Assembly (NCBI GenBank): GCA_016209525.1
Contig: JACQWK010000277.1
Coordinates: 1 to 32,702, forward strand
DNA: 32,702 nt
Direction: 5' to 3'
Source of the DNA: Verrucomicrobiota bacterium
Lineage (GTDB): Bacteria > Verrucomicrobiota > Verrucomicrobiia > Limisphaerales > SIBE01
The translations under genes were made by a program, and so were the position numbers. Below the pieces are notes generated by a model that saw only the letters and a list, made by a program, of their open reading frames with translations, did not search any database and was not told where the DNA came from. This document shows positions 8,163 through 16,531 of this stretch, in pieces (position 1 is the stretch's first letter; each line of letters starts with the position of its first letter).

Positions 8163-9265
8163 CACGACGAGTTGCTCTTCACTTTGTTGCTGGCGTTGCG
8201 CTGATAGCCACCGCGAATTCGCGGGCCAACGCTGCGGAATCGAAACCAACCGGCACCAAACTGATTCTTATCGCCGGGGGCGGAACCGAGGCGGACGGCG
8301 CCGCAGCGACGCAGGTCAAACTCACCAGTCCGTTCGGCGTCGATTTCGACCGCGCCGGCAACATGATCCTCGTCGAGATGACCGGACACAGGGTCCGGAG
8401 GATGGACCCGAACGGGGTCATCACGATCATCGGCGGGAACGGCGTCGCGGGGTTCGCCGGCGACGGAGGCCCCGCGCGCGACGCCCAGTTCAATGGGATT
8501 CACAATCTGGCCATCGCGCCCAATGACGACATCTATCTCGCCGACACCTGGAACTGCCGCGTCCGAAAAATCGATGGCAAAACCGGAATCGTGACCACCG
8601 TCGCGGGCATCGGTGGGAAAGGGTTTGGCGGAGACGGCGGGCCGGCCACCAACGCACAGTGCGGTCACATCTATTGCGCATCGCTCGATCCCCAAGCGGA
8701 GAATCTTTACCTCGCGGACCTCGACAACCGCCGCATCCGCGCCGTGAATCTGAAGAAGGGAATCATCAGGACGATCGCTGGGGACGGGCAGAAAGGCGTT
8801 CCCCAAGACGGCTCCGATGCGGTCGCGTCGCCGCTGGTTGATCCGCGGGCCGTGGCGGTGAGCAAAGACGGAACGATTTGGATTCTGGAGCGAAGCGGCC
8901 ACGCGTTGCGGGCGGTCGATTCGCAAGGCAAAATCCGGACCGTCGTCGGCACCGGCCAGAAGGGCGCGAGCGGCGACGGCGGCGATGCGCGGCGGGCCAC
9001 TTTGAATGGCCCGAAGCACCTTTGCTTCGATCTCGAAGGCAATGTGATCATCGCCGACACGGAAAATCACGTGATCCGCAAGTACCTCGTCAAAGAAGGA
9101 AGGATTATCCGCGTCGCCGGCAACGGGAACAAAGGAACTTCCGGATTAGGCGGCCCGCCAGACCTGGCCGAATTGAACCAACCCCACGGCGTTTACATGC
9201 ATCGAGACGGCACGCTCTACATCAGCGACAGCAGCAACAATCGCGTGTTGAAGGTCGCTCGGTAA
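8159..9265 (+). CDS. secreted NHL-repeat beta-propeller protein
   Basis: The protein is 368 aa. A signal peptide (hydrophobic core about residues 8-20, likely cleavage near 25-27 after the AxA-like ANA) is followed by about six NHL repeats. Each has the form P.GV..D..GN...AD...HR(V/I)R..D..G.I.T..G.G. Glycine-rich loops such as GFAGDGGPA and GFGGDGGPAT recur at each blade. NHL propellers are scaffolds for protein or ligand binding; some are enzymes, but no active site can be named. The start ATG overlaps the HEPN stop codon by 4 bases, so translation is probably coupled. This pairing of a cytosolic HEPN protein with an exported propeller is unusual. Confidence 0.87.
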   Translation: MTRRVALHFVAGVALIATANSRANAAESKPTGTKLILIAGGGTEADGAAATQVKLTSPFGVDFDRAGNMILVEMTGHRVRRMDPNGVITIIGGNGVAGFAGDGGPARDAQFNGIHNLAIAPNDDIYLADTWNCRVRKIDGKTGIVTTVAGIGGKGFGGDGGPATNAQCGHIYCASLDPQAENLYLADLDNRRIRAVNLKKGIIRTIAGDGQKGVPQDGSDAVASPLVDPRAVAVSKDGTIWILERSGHALRAVDSQGKIRTVVGTGQKGASGDGGDARRATLNGPKHLCFDLEGNVIIADTENHVIRKYLVKEGRIIRVAGNGNKGTSGLGGPPDLAELNQPHGVYMHRDGTLYISDSSNNRVLKVAR

Positions 9266-9430
9266 GCCACCTTCAAGCCTTCGGAGCAGCCGACGTGAGG
9301 AGGCTCTGACTCAAGAATCTCAAATCTCGAATTTGAAATCTCAAATTCCAGGCGTTATTCGTCGCCTCGGCTTAGCATCACCCTAGCTTGACCGCAGCCC
9401 TGAAAGGCGATTTCCTACCGACGACACTAG

Positions 9431-10645
9431 ATGACAGCAGGCAAACACTCCCTCGACGACTTGCGGATTGACCGCAACGCCCCGGAGACGAAGCGGCCCT
9501 GGAGTTGGGTTGCGCTAGTCATGACTTCGATCGCCCTCATCGGTTCGGTCGTCGGCTGGCGCATGACCCGTCCGGCGGCCGCCGAAGTCCGAACCATCAC
9601 CGTGCGCGAAACTGCGGCCTCAGGACAGAAGACCGTCCTGAACGCTTCCGGTTACGTGACGGCGCGGCGCCAAGCGACCGTCTCATCGAAAGTCACTGGA
9701 AAGGTGATCGAAGTATTGATCGAAGAAGGAAAGAAGGTGGCGGACGGACAGATTCTGGCGCGTCTGGATGCTTCGAATGTCGAGGCCAGCCTGAAGCTGG
9801 CGCAAGCGCAACTCGACCATGCCAAAGCGGCCTTGGGCGAGACCAAAGCCCGCTTGGAAGAAGCTGAACTCAACCTCAAACGGATCAGCGCGCTCACTTT
9901 GAACAGAATCGCGAGCCAGGCCGACCTGGACCGCGCCGAAGCTGAAGCGAAGTCCCTGAAAGCGCGGCTCGAACAGCAAACCGTCGAGGTGTCCGTCGCG
10001 GACCGCCAGCTCGCCCTCTACCAACAGCAAATGGATGACACGATCATTCGCGCTCCGTTTGCCGGCGTGGTCGTCTCGAAGAACGCTCAGCCCGGCGAAA
10101 TGATTTCGCCCATCTCAGCCGGCGGCGGTTTTACCCGCACTGGAATCTGCACAATCGTCGATATGGATTCGCTCGAAATCGAAATCGACGTCAACGAAAG
10201 CTTCATCAACCGGGTGGCGGAAGGCCAGGGTGTCGAAGCCACGCTGGATGCCTATCCGGACTGGAAGATTCCCTGCAAAGTGATTGCCATTATCCCGACG
10301 GCGGATCGTCAAAAGGCGACGGTTAAAGTCCGCGTCGGATTCGAAAAGCTGGATCCGAAAATTCTTCCGGAGATGGGAGTCAAAGTCGCGTTTCGGGGCG
10401 CCGGAGAGATCACGCCCGCAAACCTTGGCATCACGATTCCCAAGTCGGCCATCCGCAAACAAGACGGAAAAGACGTGGCGCTCGTCGTGCAGAATGGTCG
10501 CGCGGAACGCCGGGCTGTCACGTTGGGAAGTGTGCGAAACGATGAGGTGATCGTGGTCGCGGGGCTCGCTTCCGGTGAGCGAGTCGTCGTGGAAGGGCCA
10601 GACAAGCTGGCAGAGGGTGACCGCGTTCAAGAGAAGAAACCGTAG
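9431..10645 (+). CDS. efflux periplasmic adaptor (HlyD/MacA/RND membrane fusion protein family)
   Basis: The protein is 404 aa, anchored by one N-terminal membrane segment (about residues 24-44). It then has a lipoyl half-motif (about 65-100), a long helical hairpin (about 100-205, coiled-coil-like, rich in A/E/L/K), the returning lipoyl half (about 205-245 with DDTIIRAPFAGVV) and beta-barrel plus membrane-proximal domains to the end. Such adaptors join an inner-membrane pump to an outer-membrane channel. The ATP-binding partner follows 130 bases downstream, so a MacAB-like ABC exporter is likely. No permease gene is next to either. Confidence 0.88.
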   Translation: MTAGKHSLDDLRIDRNAPETKRPWSWVALVMTSIALIGSVVGWRMTRPAAAEVRTITVRETAASGQKTVLNASGYVTARRQATVSSKVTGKVIEVLIEEGKKVADGQILARLDASNVEASLKLAQAQLDHAKAALGETKARLEEAELNLKRISALTLNRIASQADLDRAEAEAKSLKARLEQQTVEVSVADRQLALYQQQMDDTIIRAPFAGVVVSKNAQPGEMISPISAGGGFTRTGICTIVDMDSLEIEIDVNESFINRVAEGQGVEATLDAYPDWKIPCKVIAIIPTADRQKATVKVRVGFEKLDPKILPEMGVKVAFRGAGEITPANLGITIPKSAIRKQDGKDVALVVQNGRAERRAVTLGSVRNDEVIVVAGLASGERVVVEGPDKLAEGDRVQEKKP

Positions 10646-10680
10646 TTTGTTTACAGGCCATAGCCGATCCGACATAAAGC

Positions 10681-10740
10681 CCCCCTCTCCCTGCCCTCTC
10701 CCCTCATCGGATGAGGGGAGAGGGACCAAGGGGGAGGGGA
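10681..10740. repeat. hairpin repeat of the CCCTCTCCCC family
   Basis: A 14-bp perfect inverted repeat (10694-10707 with 10711-10724) has a CGG loop. Weaker C-rich/G-rich outer arms flank it on both sides. The same core, with loop CGG, occurs twice around the PAAR gene at the right end of the window. It sits between the adaptor and ATPase genes and could form a strong hairpin in their mRNA. Confidence 0.75.
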
Positions 10741-10775
10741 GTCCGCGTCGAAACAAGTAATGAACCCAGTGATTT

Positions 10776-11468
10776 ATGCATGACGGACTGCTGGTGGAAG
10801 TGAACGGCGTCGAAAAAGCGTTCGTTCGGGGAACCGAAACCATCCACGTGCTCGAAGGCCTGAGCCTCCAGGTCCAGAAAGGCGATTTCCTCGCGCTGAT
10901 GGGGCCTTCGGGTTCGGGCAAAAGCACGTTGCTGAATCTGATCGGCGGGCTGGATCGCCCCACCCAAGGTTCGATCCTCGTCGCCGGTGAACGCATCGAT
11001 CAGTTGTCCGACCGGAAGCTCGCGGCTTGGCGAGCCCGGCACGTTGGATTGGTGTTTCAACTCTACAATCTGCTGCCGGTGCTGACCGCTGAGCGGAACG
11101 TGGAGCTGCCTTTGCTGCTGACCAACCTTTCGAAAGCGGCGCGGAAAAAGCATGTCGAAACGGCTCTCTCGGTCGTCGGCCTCTCCCATCGGACTCGCCA
11201 TTTTCCCCGCCAACTTTCCGGTGGCGAGCAACAGCGCGTCGGGATCGCCCGCGCGATCGTCACCGATCCAACCCTTCTGCTCTGCGACGAACCGACCGGA
11301 GATTTGGACCGGAAGTCCGGCGATGAAATCCTCAACCTCCTCCAAGCCCTCAATCGCCAGCATGGGAAGACCATTATCATGGTGACCCACGATCCGCACG
11401 CTTCGGCCCGTGCGACTCACACGCTCTACCTGAACAAGGGCCAGCTCAGCACCGAACGCCCGGAGTGA
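10776..11468 (+). CDS. ABC transporter ATP-binding protein (MacB/LolD type)
   Basis: The protein is 230 aa, a standard length for a stand-alone ATPase of the MacB/LolD/FtsE group. It has Walker [10 protein letters not shown] (about 46-54), a Q-loop in VFQLYNLLP, the signature [15 protein letters not shown] (about 147-161), Walker [13 protein letters not shown] (about 167-178) and an H-loop in VTHDPH. It should drive the neighbouring adaptor's pump from the cytoplasmic side. The FtsX-like permease that such an ATPase needs is missing here: the next genes are a small zinc-ribbon protein and polyphosphate kinase on the other strand. Confidence 0.92.
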   Translation: MHDGLLVEVNGVEKAFVRGTETIHVLEGLSLQVQKGDFLALMGPSGSGKSTLLNLIGGLDRPTQGSILVAGERIDQLSDRKLAAWRARHVGLVFQLYNLLPVLTAERNVELPLLLTNLSKAARKKHVETALSVVGLSHRTRHFPRQLSGGEQQRVGIARAIVTDPTLLLCDEPTGDLDRKSGDEILNLLQALNRQHGKTIIMVTHDPHASARATHTLYLNKGQLSTERPE

Positions 11469-11983
11469 GTCCAGCGCGGCTGATCAGAACCGACCCACCC
11501 CTGCGCCCATCCCAGGAGGGGGACTTTCATCCTGAATTCGGCCGTCCAAGCCCACGAAACACACGAAAGACACGAAAGGAGAAGTAATTCCAGCGAGATT
11601 AGCGTTCACCCAACCGGTTCGCCTCCTTACGTCGTCGGCTACGGTTTGCGTTGCCCAATGCGCCTCAACCGTTCGCGAATTAGTCCAATCTTACGCATCT
11701 GTAATTCTTCCGAAAGGCGTCCGTAACCTCCGCAACAGTCTAGGCTTGTGAAATGAGAGCAAAGGCCATCGAAGCAGGATTCGTCCGGCGGACGCGGGAA
11801 GAACACAAACAGCCAAGTGCCCACTGTCAGCGTGTCACAAATGGGAATCCTGAATCCCGCAACCGAACATTGCTTGAGTTCAGAGCGCAGAGGCGAATTC
11901 ATGCAACTGCATCGGCGATTGAGTGTTCTGCGCGCGGACCTCACCTGGCATTCCACCTGCACACGAGAACGACAGAACAAAAC
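11469..11983. other. long intergenic region
   Basis: This region of about 515 bases has no convincing gene. An open frame from 11753 runs in frame into the zinc-ribbon gene but has atypical, low-hydrophobicity Arg/His-rich sequence, so I treat it as leader. A short C/G-rich inverted stretch lies near 11496-11523, and a tandem-like ACACGAAAGACACGAAAG stretch at about 11560-11580. A sigma-54-like site near its right end is listed separately. Confidence 0.4.
11946..11961 (+). promoter_or_regulatory. candidate sigma-54 (RpoN) promoter
   Basis: The bases TGGCATTCCACCTGCA carry GG and GC dinucleotides 10 bases apart, the -24/-12 spacing required by sigma-54, and match much of the TGGCAC-N5-TTGCA consensus. 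Transcription would start about 12 bases before the ATG at 11984. The short leader lacks a clear ribosome site. The site was found by eye and a chance match is possible. Confidence 0.3.
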
Positions 11984-12331
11984 ATGAGCACGAACTTACT
12001 GCAACTCACAGACAAACCTGCGGCAATCGGTCTGGCTCCTGGATGGGACAGAAAGACAGGCGGACCGATCTCCACGCAGAACGATTCCTTGACCAGGCAA
12101 TTGGCCTCCTCCGCTTTTGGCTCTCGCTGCCCGCACTGCAATTCAATCGTCTATAGCCGCAGGCACAAGCTCTGCGGGGTCTGTGGACAGGTTCTGCCGG
12201 AGCACTGTCTCTTTTCAGCGCAAGAATCCCGGCGACTGGAGAAAATCTTGCGGAGTGAACGAACCCGCCATCGCCAGTGGATGCTGAAAGCGGATGATGC
12301 AGGTTTCGGCGATCCACGCCCGCGGAGCTAA
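11984..12331 (+). CDS. small zinc-ribbon protein of unknown function
   Basis: The protein is 115 aa. A central treble-clef/zinc-ribbon pattern, CPHC...CGVCG with a further C and H just after (about residues 47-75), should bind one zinc ion. The C-terminal third is basic and helical (RRLEKILRSERTRHRQW). No signal peptide or membrane segment is seen. I chose the ATG at 11984; the frame continues upstream to 11753 but that part looks non-coding. It is convergent with polyphosphate kinase, their ends only 3 bases apart. Nucleic-acid or protein binding is possible, but no family is recognised. Confidence 0.6.
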   Translation: MSTNLLQLTDKPAAIGLAPGWDRKTGGPISTQNDSLTRQLASSAFGSRCPHCNSIVYSRRHKLCGVCGQVLPEHCLFSAQESRRLEKILRSERTRHRQWMLKADDAGFGDPRPRS

Positions 12332-12334
12332 GAA

Positions 12335-14494
12335 TCAAGTCGTCTTCTCCGCGAAAGGCCGGCGCGCGAGCTTGACACGCGGATAAACCGGTTTTTTCTG
12401 GCCCGGCTCTGATTTCCGTCGGATCTGTCCACCTGCCATCGCCATGAACTCCGACTGACTCCGCCGTGGCGGCTGGCCTCGTTTCAGAGGGGGCAGTCGG
12501 TACGATCCGTCCTGCTGCAAGAGGCGCGCTTTGACATTGTCGGCCAGCGCCGTCGCGAGCAGCTCCTTGATGATTCGTTCGCGAAGATTTCCATCGACGA
12601 TAGGAAAGACGACTTCGATGCGCCCAAAAAAATTTCGCGGCATCCAATCGGCGCTGCCGACAAAGATTTCCGGCTGGCAGGCATTCTCGAAGTAGAAAAT
12701 CCGGCTGTGTTCGAGGAATCGATCCACGATGCTCCGCACCGCGACGTTCTCGCTGACTCCTCTGAGCTGGGGCCGGAGGCAGCAAATCCCGCGAACGATC
12801 AGATCGATTTTGACCCCGGCCTGCGAAGCCCGGTAGAGCGCCTCGATGATCTGCCGGTCCACGAGGGAATTCATTTTCGCGATGATCCGGGCCGGCAGGC
12901 CTTTCCGGGCATGATCGGTCTCTCTCTCAATGAGCGAGATCATGCGCTGATGAAGCTCGAACGGCGCGACGATGAACCGGCGCATTCCCTGGAATTGGCA
13001 GATTCCGGTCAGGAGATTGAACAAGTTGGTCGCGTCTTCGCCGAAATCTTCGCGGCACGTGAGCAGCCCAAGGTCGGTGTAAAGGCGGGCTGTCGTTGGA
13101 TTGTAATTGCCGGTGCTGAGGTGGACGTAGCGCCGGATGCTGTCGGGGTCTCGCCGGACGATCAACGCAACCTTGCAGTGGATCTTGTAACCCACCAGTC
13201 CGTACACGACGTGGACGCCTGCTTCCTCGAGCCGCCGGGCCCAAAGAATATTGTTGGCTTCGTCAAACCGGGCTTTCAGTTCGACCACGGCCGTGACTTG
13301 TTTCCCGTTGCGGACCGCGTTCATCAAGGCTCCCACGATTCGCGGGTCGCCCCCGGTGCGATACAACGTTTGCTTGATCGCCAGGACCTGCGGATCCTCC
13401 GCCGCTTTCTCCAGAAAGTCCACGACGCTGCCAAAACTTTCGTAAGGGTGGTGCAGGAGAATGTCGTGCTCGCGAATGGCCGAAAAAAGGTCGGGGTGAT
13501 CGCGCAAGGCTCTCGCCGTCGCGGCCACCAGAGCGGGGTCGCGCAGTTCCGGCGAGTGATCGCCCTCGCAAATGGCCATGATCCGCGTCGGATTGAGCGG
13601 TCCATCGACCACGTAAAGATCATCCTCGCCGAGGCCCAGGGTTTCCACGAGGCGATCTTGAATCGCCAGAGGGCAGTCGCGTTCCACTTCCAACCGCACG
13701 GCATCTCCTTTGCGGCGATTGTGCAGCTCGTTCTCCACGGCCTTCAGGAGGTTTTCTTCCTCATCTTCGTCAATATAAAGCTCGCTGTTGCGGGTGACCC
13801 GAAACAGCCAGTGTCCCAAGATTTTCATGCCGGGAAACAAATCGGCCAAATAGTTCCCGATGATCCGGCCGAGGAAGACGTAATCCTGCCGCGAATCTTC
13901 GCGGGGCAGCTTGACCAAACGCGGCAACACCCGCGGCACCTGGACCACCGCCAATCGTTCGCGGTTTTGGGCGGCTTGTTTCCCCTCCAATTGCACGATG
14001 ACGTTGAGCGATTTGTTCAGCAACTGGGGAAACGGGTGGGCGGGATCGATCCCCAGCGGTGTCAAGACGGGCCGAACTTCCGCTCGGTAGAATTTTTCAA
14101 TCCAGGCGAGATCTTTCGCGCTCAGCTCGCGGAAGGAAAGAAAGCGAATCCCGCGTTCAGCCAAGCCAGGGACGAGCTGTTCTCTCCAGCAGGTGCACTG
14201 CCGCTCCACCAACCGGCGCACGCGGCGCTCGATCATGCGGAAGGTCTCGGTGGCCGTCAGCCCATCCACGCTGCGTTCGGAAGCTCCGCTCTCCATCTGT
14301 TGCTTGATCACCGCCACACGAACCTCGAAAAACTCATCCAAGTTGGAGCTGACGATGCAGAAGAACTTCACGCGCTCCAGCAAGGGCGTCTTCGGATCCA
14401 GCGCTTCGTCAAGCACCCGCAGGTTGAACTCCAGCCAACTGACTTCGCGATTGATGAAATGTTCGGGGCCGAATGCCGCTGTATCCTCATCCAT
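12335..14494 (-). CDS. ppk1: polyphosphate kinase 1
   Basis: The enzyme is 719 aa. It transfers the terminal phosphate of ATP to growing inorganic polyphosphate, and the reverse. The N-terminal domain starts FINREVSWLEFNLRVLDEA, typical of PPK1. The two conserved histidines of the phospholipase-D-like catalytic core are visible: H439 in KIHCK (the autophosphorylated residue in the family) and H596 in FLEHSRIFYFEN. The motif HLSTGNYNP follows the first. Length matches the family. I chose the ATG at 14494 (MDEDTAAFG...); an in-frame ATG 48 bases upstream would add 16 poorly matching residues. No exopolyphosphatase or phosphate-transport gene is adjacent. A basic tail of about 40 residues extends beyond the core. 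Confidence 0.95.
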   Translation of the reverse strand: MDEDTAAFGPEHFINREVSWLEFNLRVLDEALDPKTPLLERVKFFCIVSSNLDEFFEVRVAVIKQQMESGASERSVDGLTATETFRMIERRVRRLVERQCTCWREQLVPGLAERGIRFLSFRELSAKDLAWIEKFYRAEVRPVLTPLGIDPAHPFPQLLNKSLNVIVQLEGKQAAQNRERLAVVQVPRVLPRLVKLPREDSRQDYVFLGRIIGNYLADLFPGMKILGHWLFRVTRNSELYIDEDEEENLLKAVENELHNRRKGDAVRLEVERDCPLAIQDRLVETLGLGEDDLYVVDGPLNPTRIMAICEGDHSPELRDPALVAATARALRDHPDLFSAIREHDILLHHPYESFGSVVDFLEKAAEDPQVLAIKQTLYRTGGDPRIVGALMNAVRNGKQVTAVVELKARFDEANNILWARRLEEAGVHVVYGLVGYKIHCKVALIVRRDPDSIRRYVHLSTGNYNPTTARLYTDLGLLTCREDFGEDATNLFNLLTGICQFQGMRRFIVAPFELHQRMISLIERETDHARKGLPARIIAKMNSLVDRQIIEALYRASQAGVKIDLIVRGICCLRPQLRGVSENVAVRSIVDRFLEHSRIFYFENACQPEIFVGSADWMPRNFFGRIEVVFPIVDGNLRERIIKELLATALADNVKARLLQQDGSYRLPPLKRGQPPRRSQSEFMAMAGGQIRRKSEPGQKKPVYPRVKLARRPFAEKTT

Positions 14495-14981
14495 AACCTT
14501 ATGGCAAATTAGCGCAGCTTTCCCGCCAAAAGCCAGCGGCATTTCTGGCGTTAGTCGTGGAGATGCTCGAGCGTCAAAGCGTCGAACACGACAGCGATAT
14601 TTCTCGGATTTGAGCCGCGATCATCGAACCCTTTCAAGGCCTAAACAGCCGCGAAGCACTTGGAGTGCGGTCGATTTATCGCCGCTTTTGACGGAGCGCG
14701 GCGGCCACGACATTGGCCGAGGGTGCCAGCATCGCCTTAACAAAGCGGTGCTCAAGCACACGCACTCCAAACGCTGGCGCGCGGTGGTCAGCCTCATTGA
14801 CAGGCTGGCAGCAGCCGAACCAAATGCCGCTCTAGTGCGAACCGCTGCAGCGCGGAGGTGTTTGGTTCAACACCTGCGCTTCTGGGGACTTCAACGCTTC
14901 AACACCCACACGGATTTGCCCCATCGACTTTTTCGTCTGTAACCCCTATGGTCCAAGCACGATCCTTAGATTAGAAGTTTC
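14495..14981. other. repeat-filled intergenic region
   Basis: This region of about 490 bases lies between divergent ppk1 and the sigma-54 regulator and has no convincing gene. It contains a 10-bp inverted pair TTGGAGTGCG / CGCACTCCAA (14660-14669 and 14761-14770) enclosing about 90 bases. A hairpin with arms at 14852-14862 and 14869-14879 (10 of 11 paired) also occurs. These look like remnants of dispersed palindromic repeats. Confidence 0.5.
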
Positions 14982-16352
14982 ATGAAGAAATCAGATTCAT
15001 CGACGCCGCGAATCCTCATTGCGGACGACCAGACGGACGTGCGGGAGGCCTTGCGCCTGATGTTCAAGGGAGAGGGCTATCAAACCGACGTGGCCAATTC
15101 CCCCGCACGCGTCCTCGAAACCGTGAAGGCGCAGGATTTCTCTTTGGTTCTGATGGACTTGAATTATGCCCGGGATACCACGTCCGGCCAGGAAGGGTTG
15201 GATTTGCTCATGCGGCTGCAAGCGTTGGACACCACGCTCCCCGTCGTCGTTATGACCGCCTGGGGCAGTGTCGAATTGGCTGTGGAAGCGATGCGCCGGG
15301 GAGCCCGCGACTTCATTCAGAAACCGTGGGACAACGCGCGCCTGCTCGCCATCGTGCGCACCCAGATCGAGCTCAGCCGCGCGTTGCGCAAAGGCCAGCG
15401 TTTGGAAGCCGAGAACGAGCTGCTGCGGGACCACGCGCTCCCCAGTTTGATCGCCGAGTCCCGCGCCATGCAGTCTGTGCTGCAGCTTATCCAACGCATT
15501 GGCCCGTCGGACGCCAATGTGCTGATCACCGGGCAGAACGGAACGGGCAAAGGCGTCGTGGCCCAGGCGCTTCACAATGGATCCGCGCGATTGGCCGCTC
15601 CAATGGTCACCGTCAACACCGGTGGCTTGTCCGAAGGCGTCTTCGAAAGCGAGCTGTTCGGTCACGTCAAGGGTGCGTTCACCGATGCCAAAGCGGACCG
15701 GGTCGGACGCTTTGAGCTGGCGGACGGCGGAACGCTCTTCTTGGACGAGATCGCCAATGTCCCTCTGAGCCAGCAACCCAAATTGCTGCGGGTGCTGGAG
15801 ACGGGCGAATTCGAGCGGGTTGGCTCCTCCAAAACCCTCCGAGCCAATGTCCGGATCATTTCCGCGACCAACGCGGATTTGAAAAATGAGGTGGCGGCCG
15901 GGCGCTTTCGCGAGGATCTGCTCTTTCGCCTCAACACCATCGAGATTCATCTGCCTCCCTTGCGGGAACGCCGCGAGGATATTCCCCTCTTGGCCCGGCA
16001 TTTCCTCGAGCAGCACAATCAGCGCTACCGCAAGCGAATCACAGGGTTTGAAGAGCCCGCGATGCAGGCGCTGCTCAACCATGATTGGCCTGGCAACATC
16101 CGCGAACTCAATCATGTCATCGAGCGGGCGGTCCTTATGGCGCATGTGGAGACCGTGAAGACCAGCGACCTCGGTTTGTATGCCAGTCGCGAGGAAGGAG
16201 GACGCCTCGAAGATATGAGCCTGGAAGAAGTCGAACGATGGCTGATCAAGAAGACTTTGGCCCGCTTCGAAGGGAATGCCAGCAAGGCCGCGGAATCTCT
16301 CGGTTTGAGCCGCAGCGCGTTTTACCGGCGGCTGCAGCGCTACGGACTCTGA
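14982..16352 (+). CDS. NtrC-family sigma-54-dependent response regulator
   Basis: The protein is 456 aa in three parts. A receiver domain (1-125) has phospho-acceptor D59 in LVLMDLN. An AAA+ sigma-54-interaction domain (about 150-380) has Walker A GQNGTGKG at 184-191, the sigma-54 contact loop GAFTDA at 231-236 and Walker B LFLDE ending at E256. A C-terminal Fis-type helix-turn-helix (about 415-456) follows. The contact loop differs from the usual GAFTGA by G-to-D at position 5. The receiver should be phosphorylated by the kinase encoded 180 bases downstream (16532). It resembles NtrX of NtrYX pairs; the stimulus and target genes are unknown. Confidence 0.92.
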   Translation: MKKSDSSTPRILIADDQTDVREALRLMFKGEGYQTDVANSPARVLETVKAQDFSLVLMDLNYARDTTSGQEGLDLLMRLQALDTTLPVVVMTAWGSVELAVEAMRRGARDFIQKPWDNARLLAIVRTQIELSRALRKGQRLEAENELLRDHALPSLIAESRAMQSVLQLIQRIGPSDANVLITGQNGTGKGVVAQALHNGSARLAAPMVTVNTGGLSEGVFESELFGHVKGAFTDAKADRVGRFELADGGTLFLDEIANVPLSQQPKLLRVLETGEFERVGSSKTLRANVRIISATNADLKNEVAAGRFREDLLFRLNTIEIHLPPLRERREDIPLLARHFLEQHNQRYRKRITGFEEPAMQALLNHDWPGNIRELNHVIERAVLMAHVETVKTSDLGLYASREEGGRLEDMSLEEVERWLIKKTLARFEGNASKAAESLGLSRSAFYRRLQRYGL

Positions 16353-16531
16353 GTCGGTCGGCCATCTGGGCTTCGCCTATTCCAGAACAACTGCTGCAAG
16401 GGAACACACCCCGTCGCATCCGAGACCAAACAGGGTGGGGCGCCTGCGAGGAAGTTGGACGAGAGTAGAATCAGTTGAACACTCGGGTTGCTGCGGCGCA
16501 GTGCCGGATTGGATCAAAGACCGTCCAACAC

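Noticed and set aside
12707..14512. 601-aa open frame on the plus strand
   Set aside because: It is antisense to polyphosphate kinase, with no recognisable motif and shadow-like composition.
14997..16145. 382-aa open frame on the minus strand
   Set aside because: It is antisense to the sigma-54 regulator, whose REC, AAA+ and HTH motifs are unambiguous.
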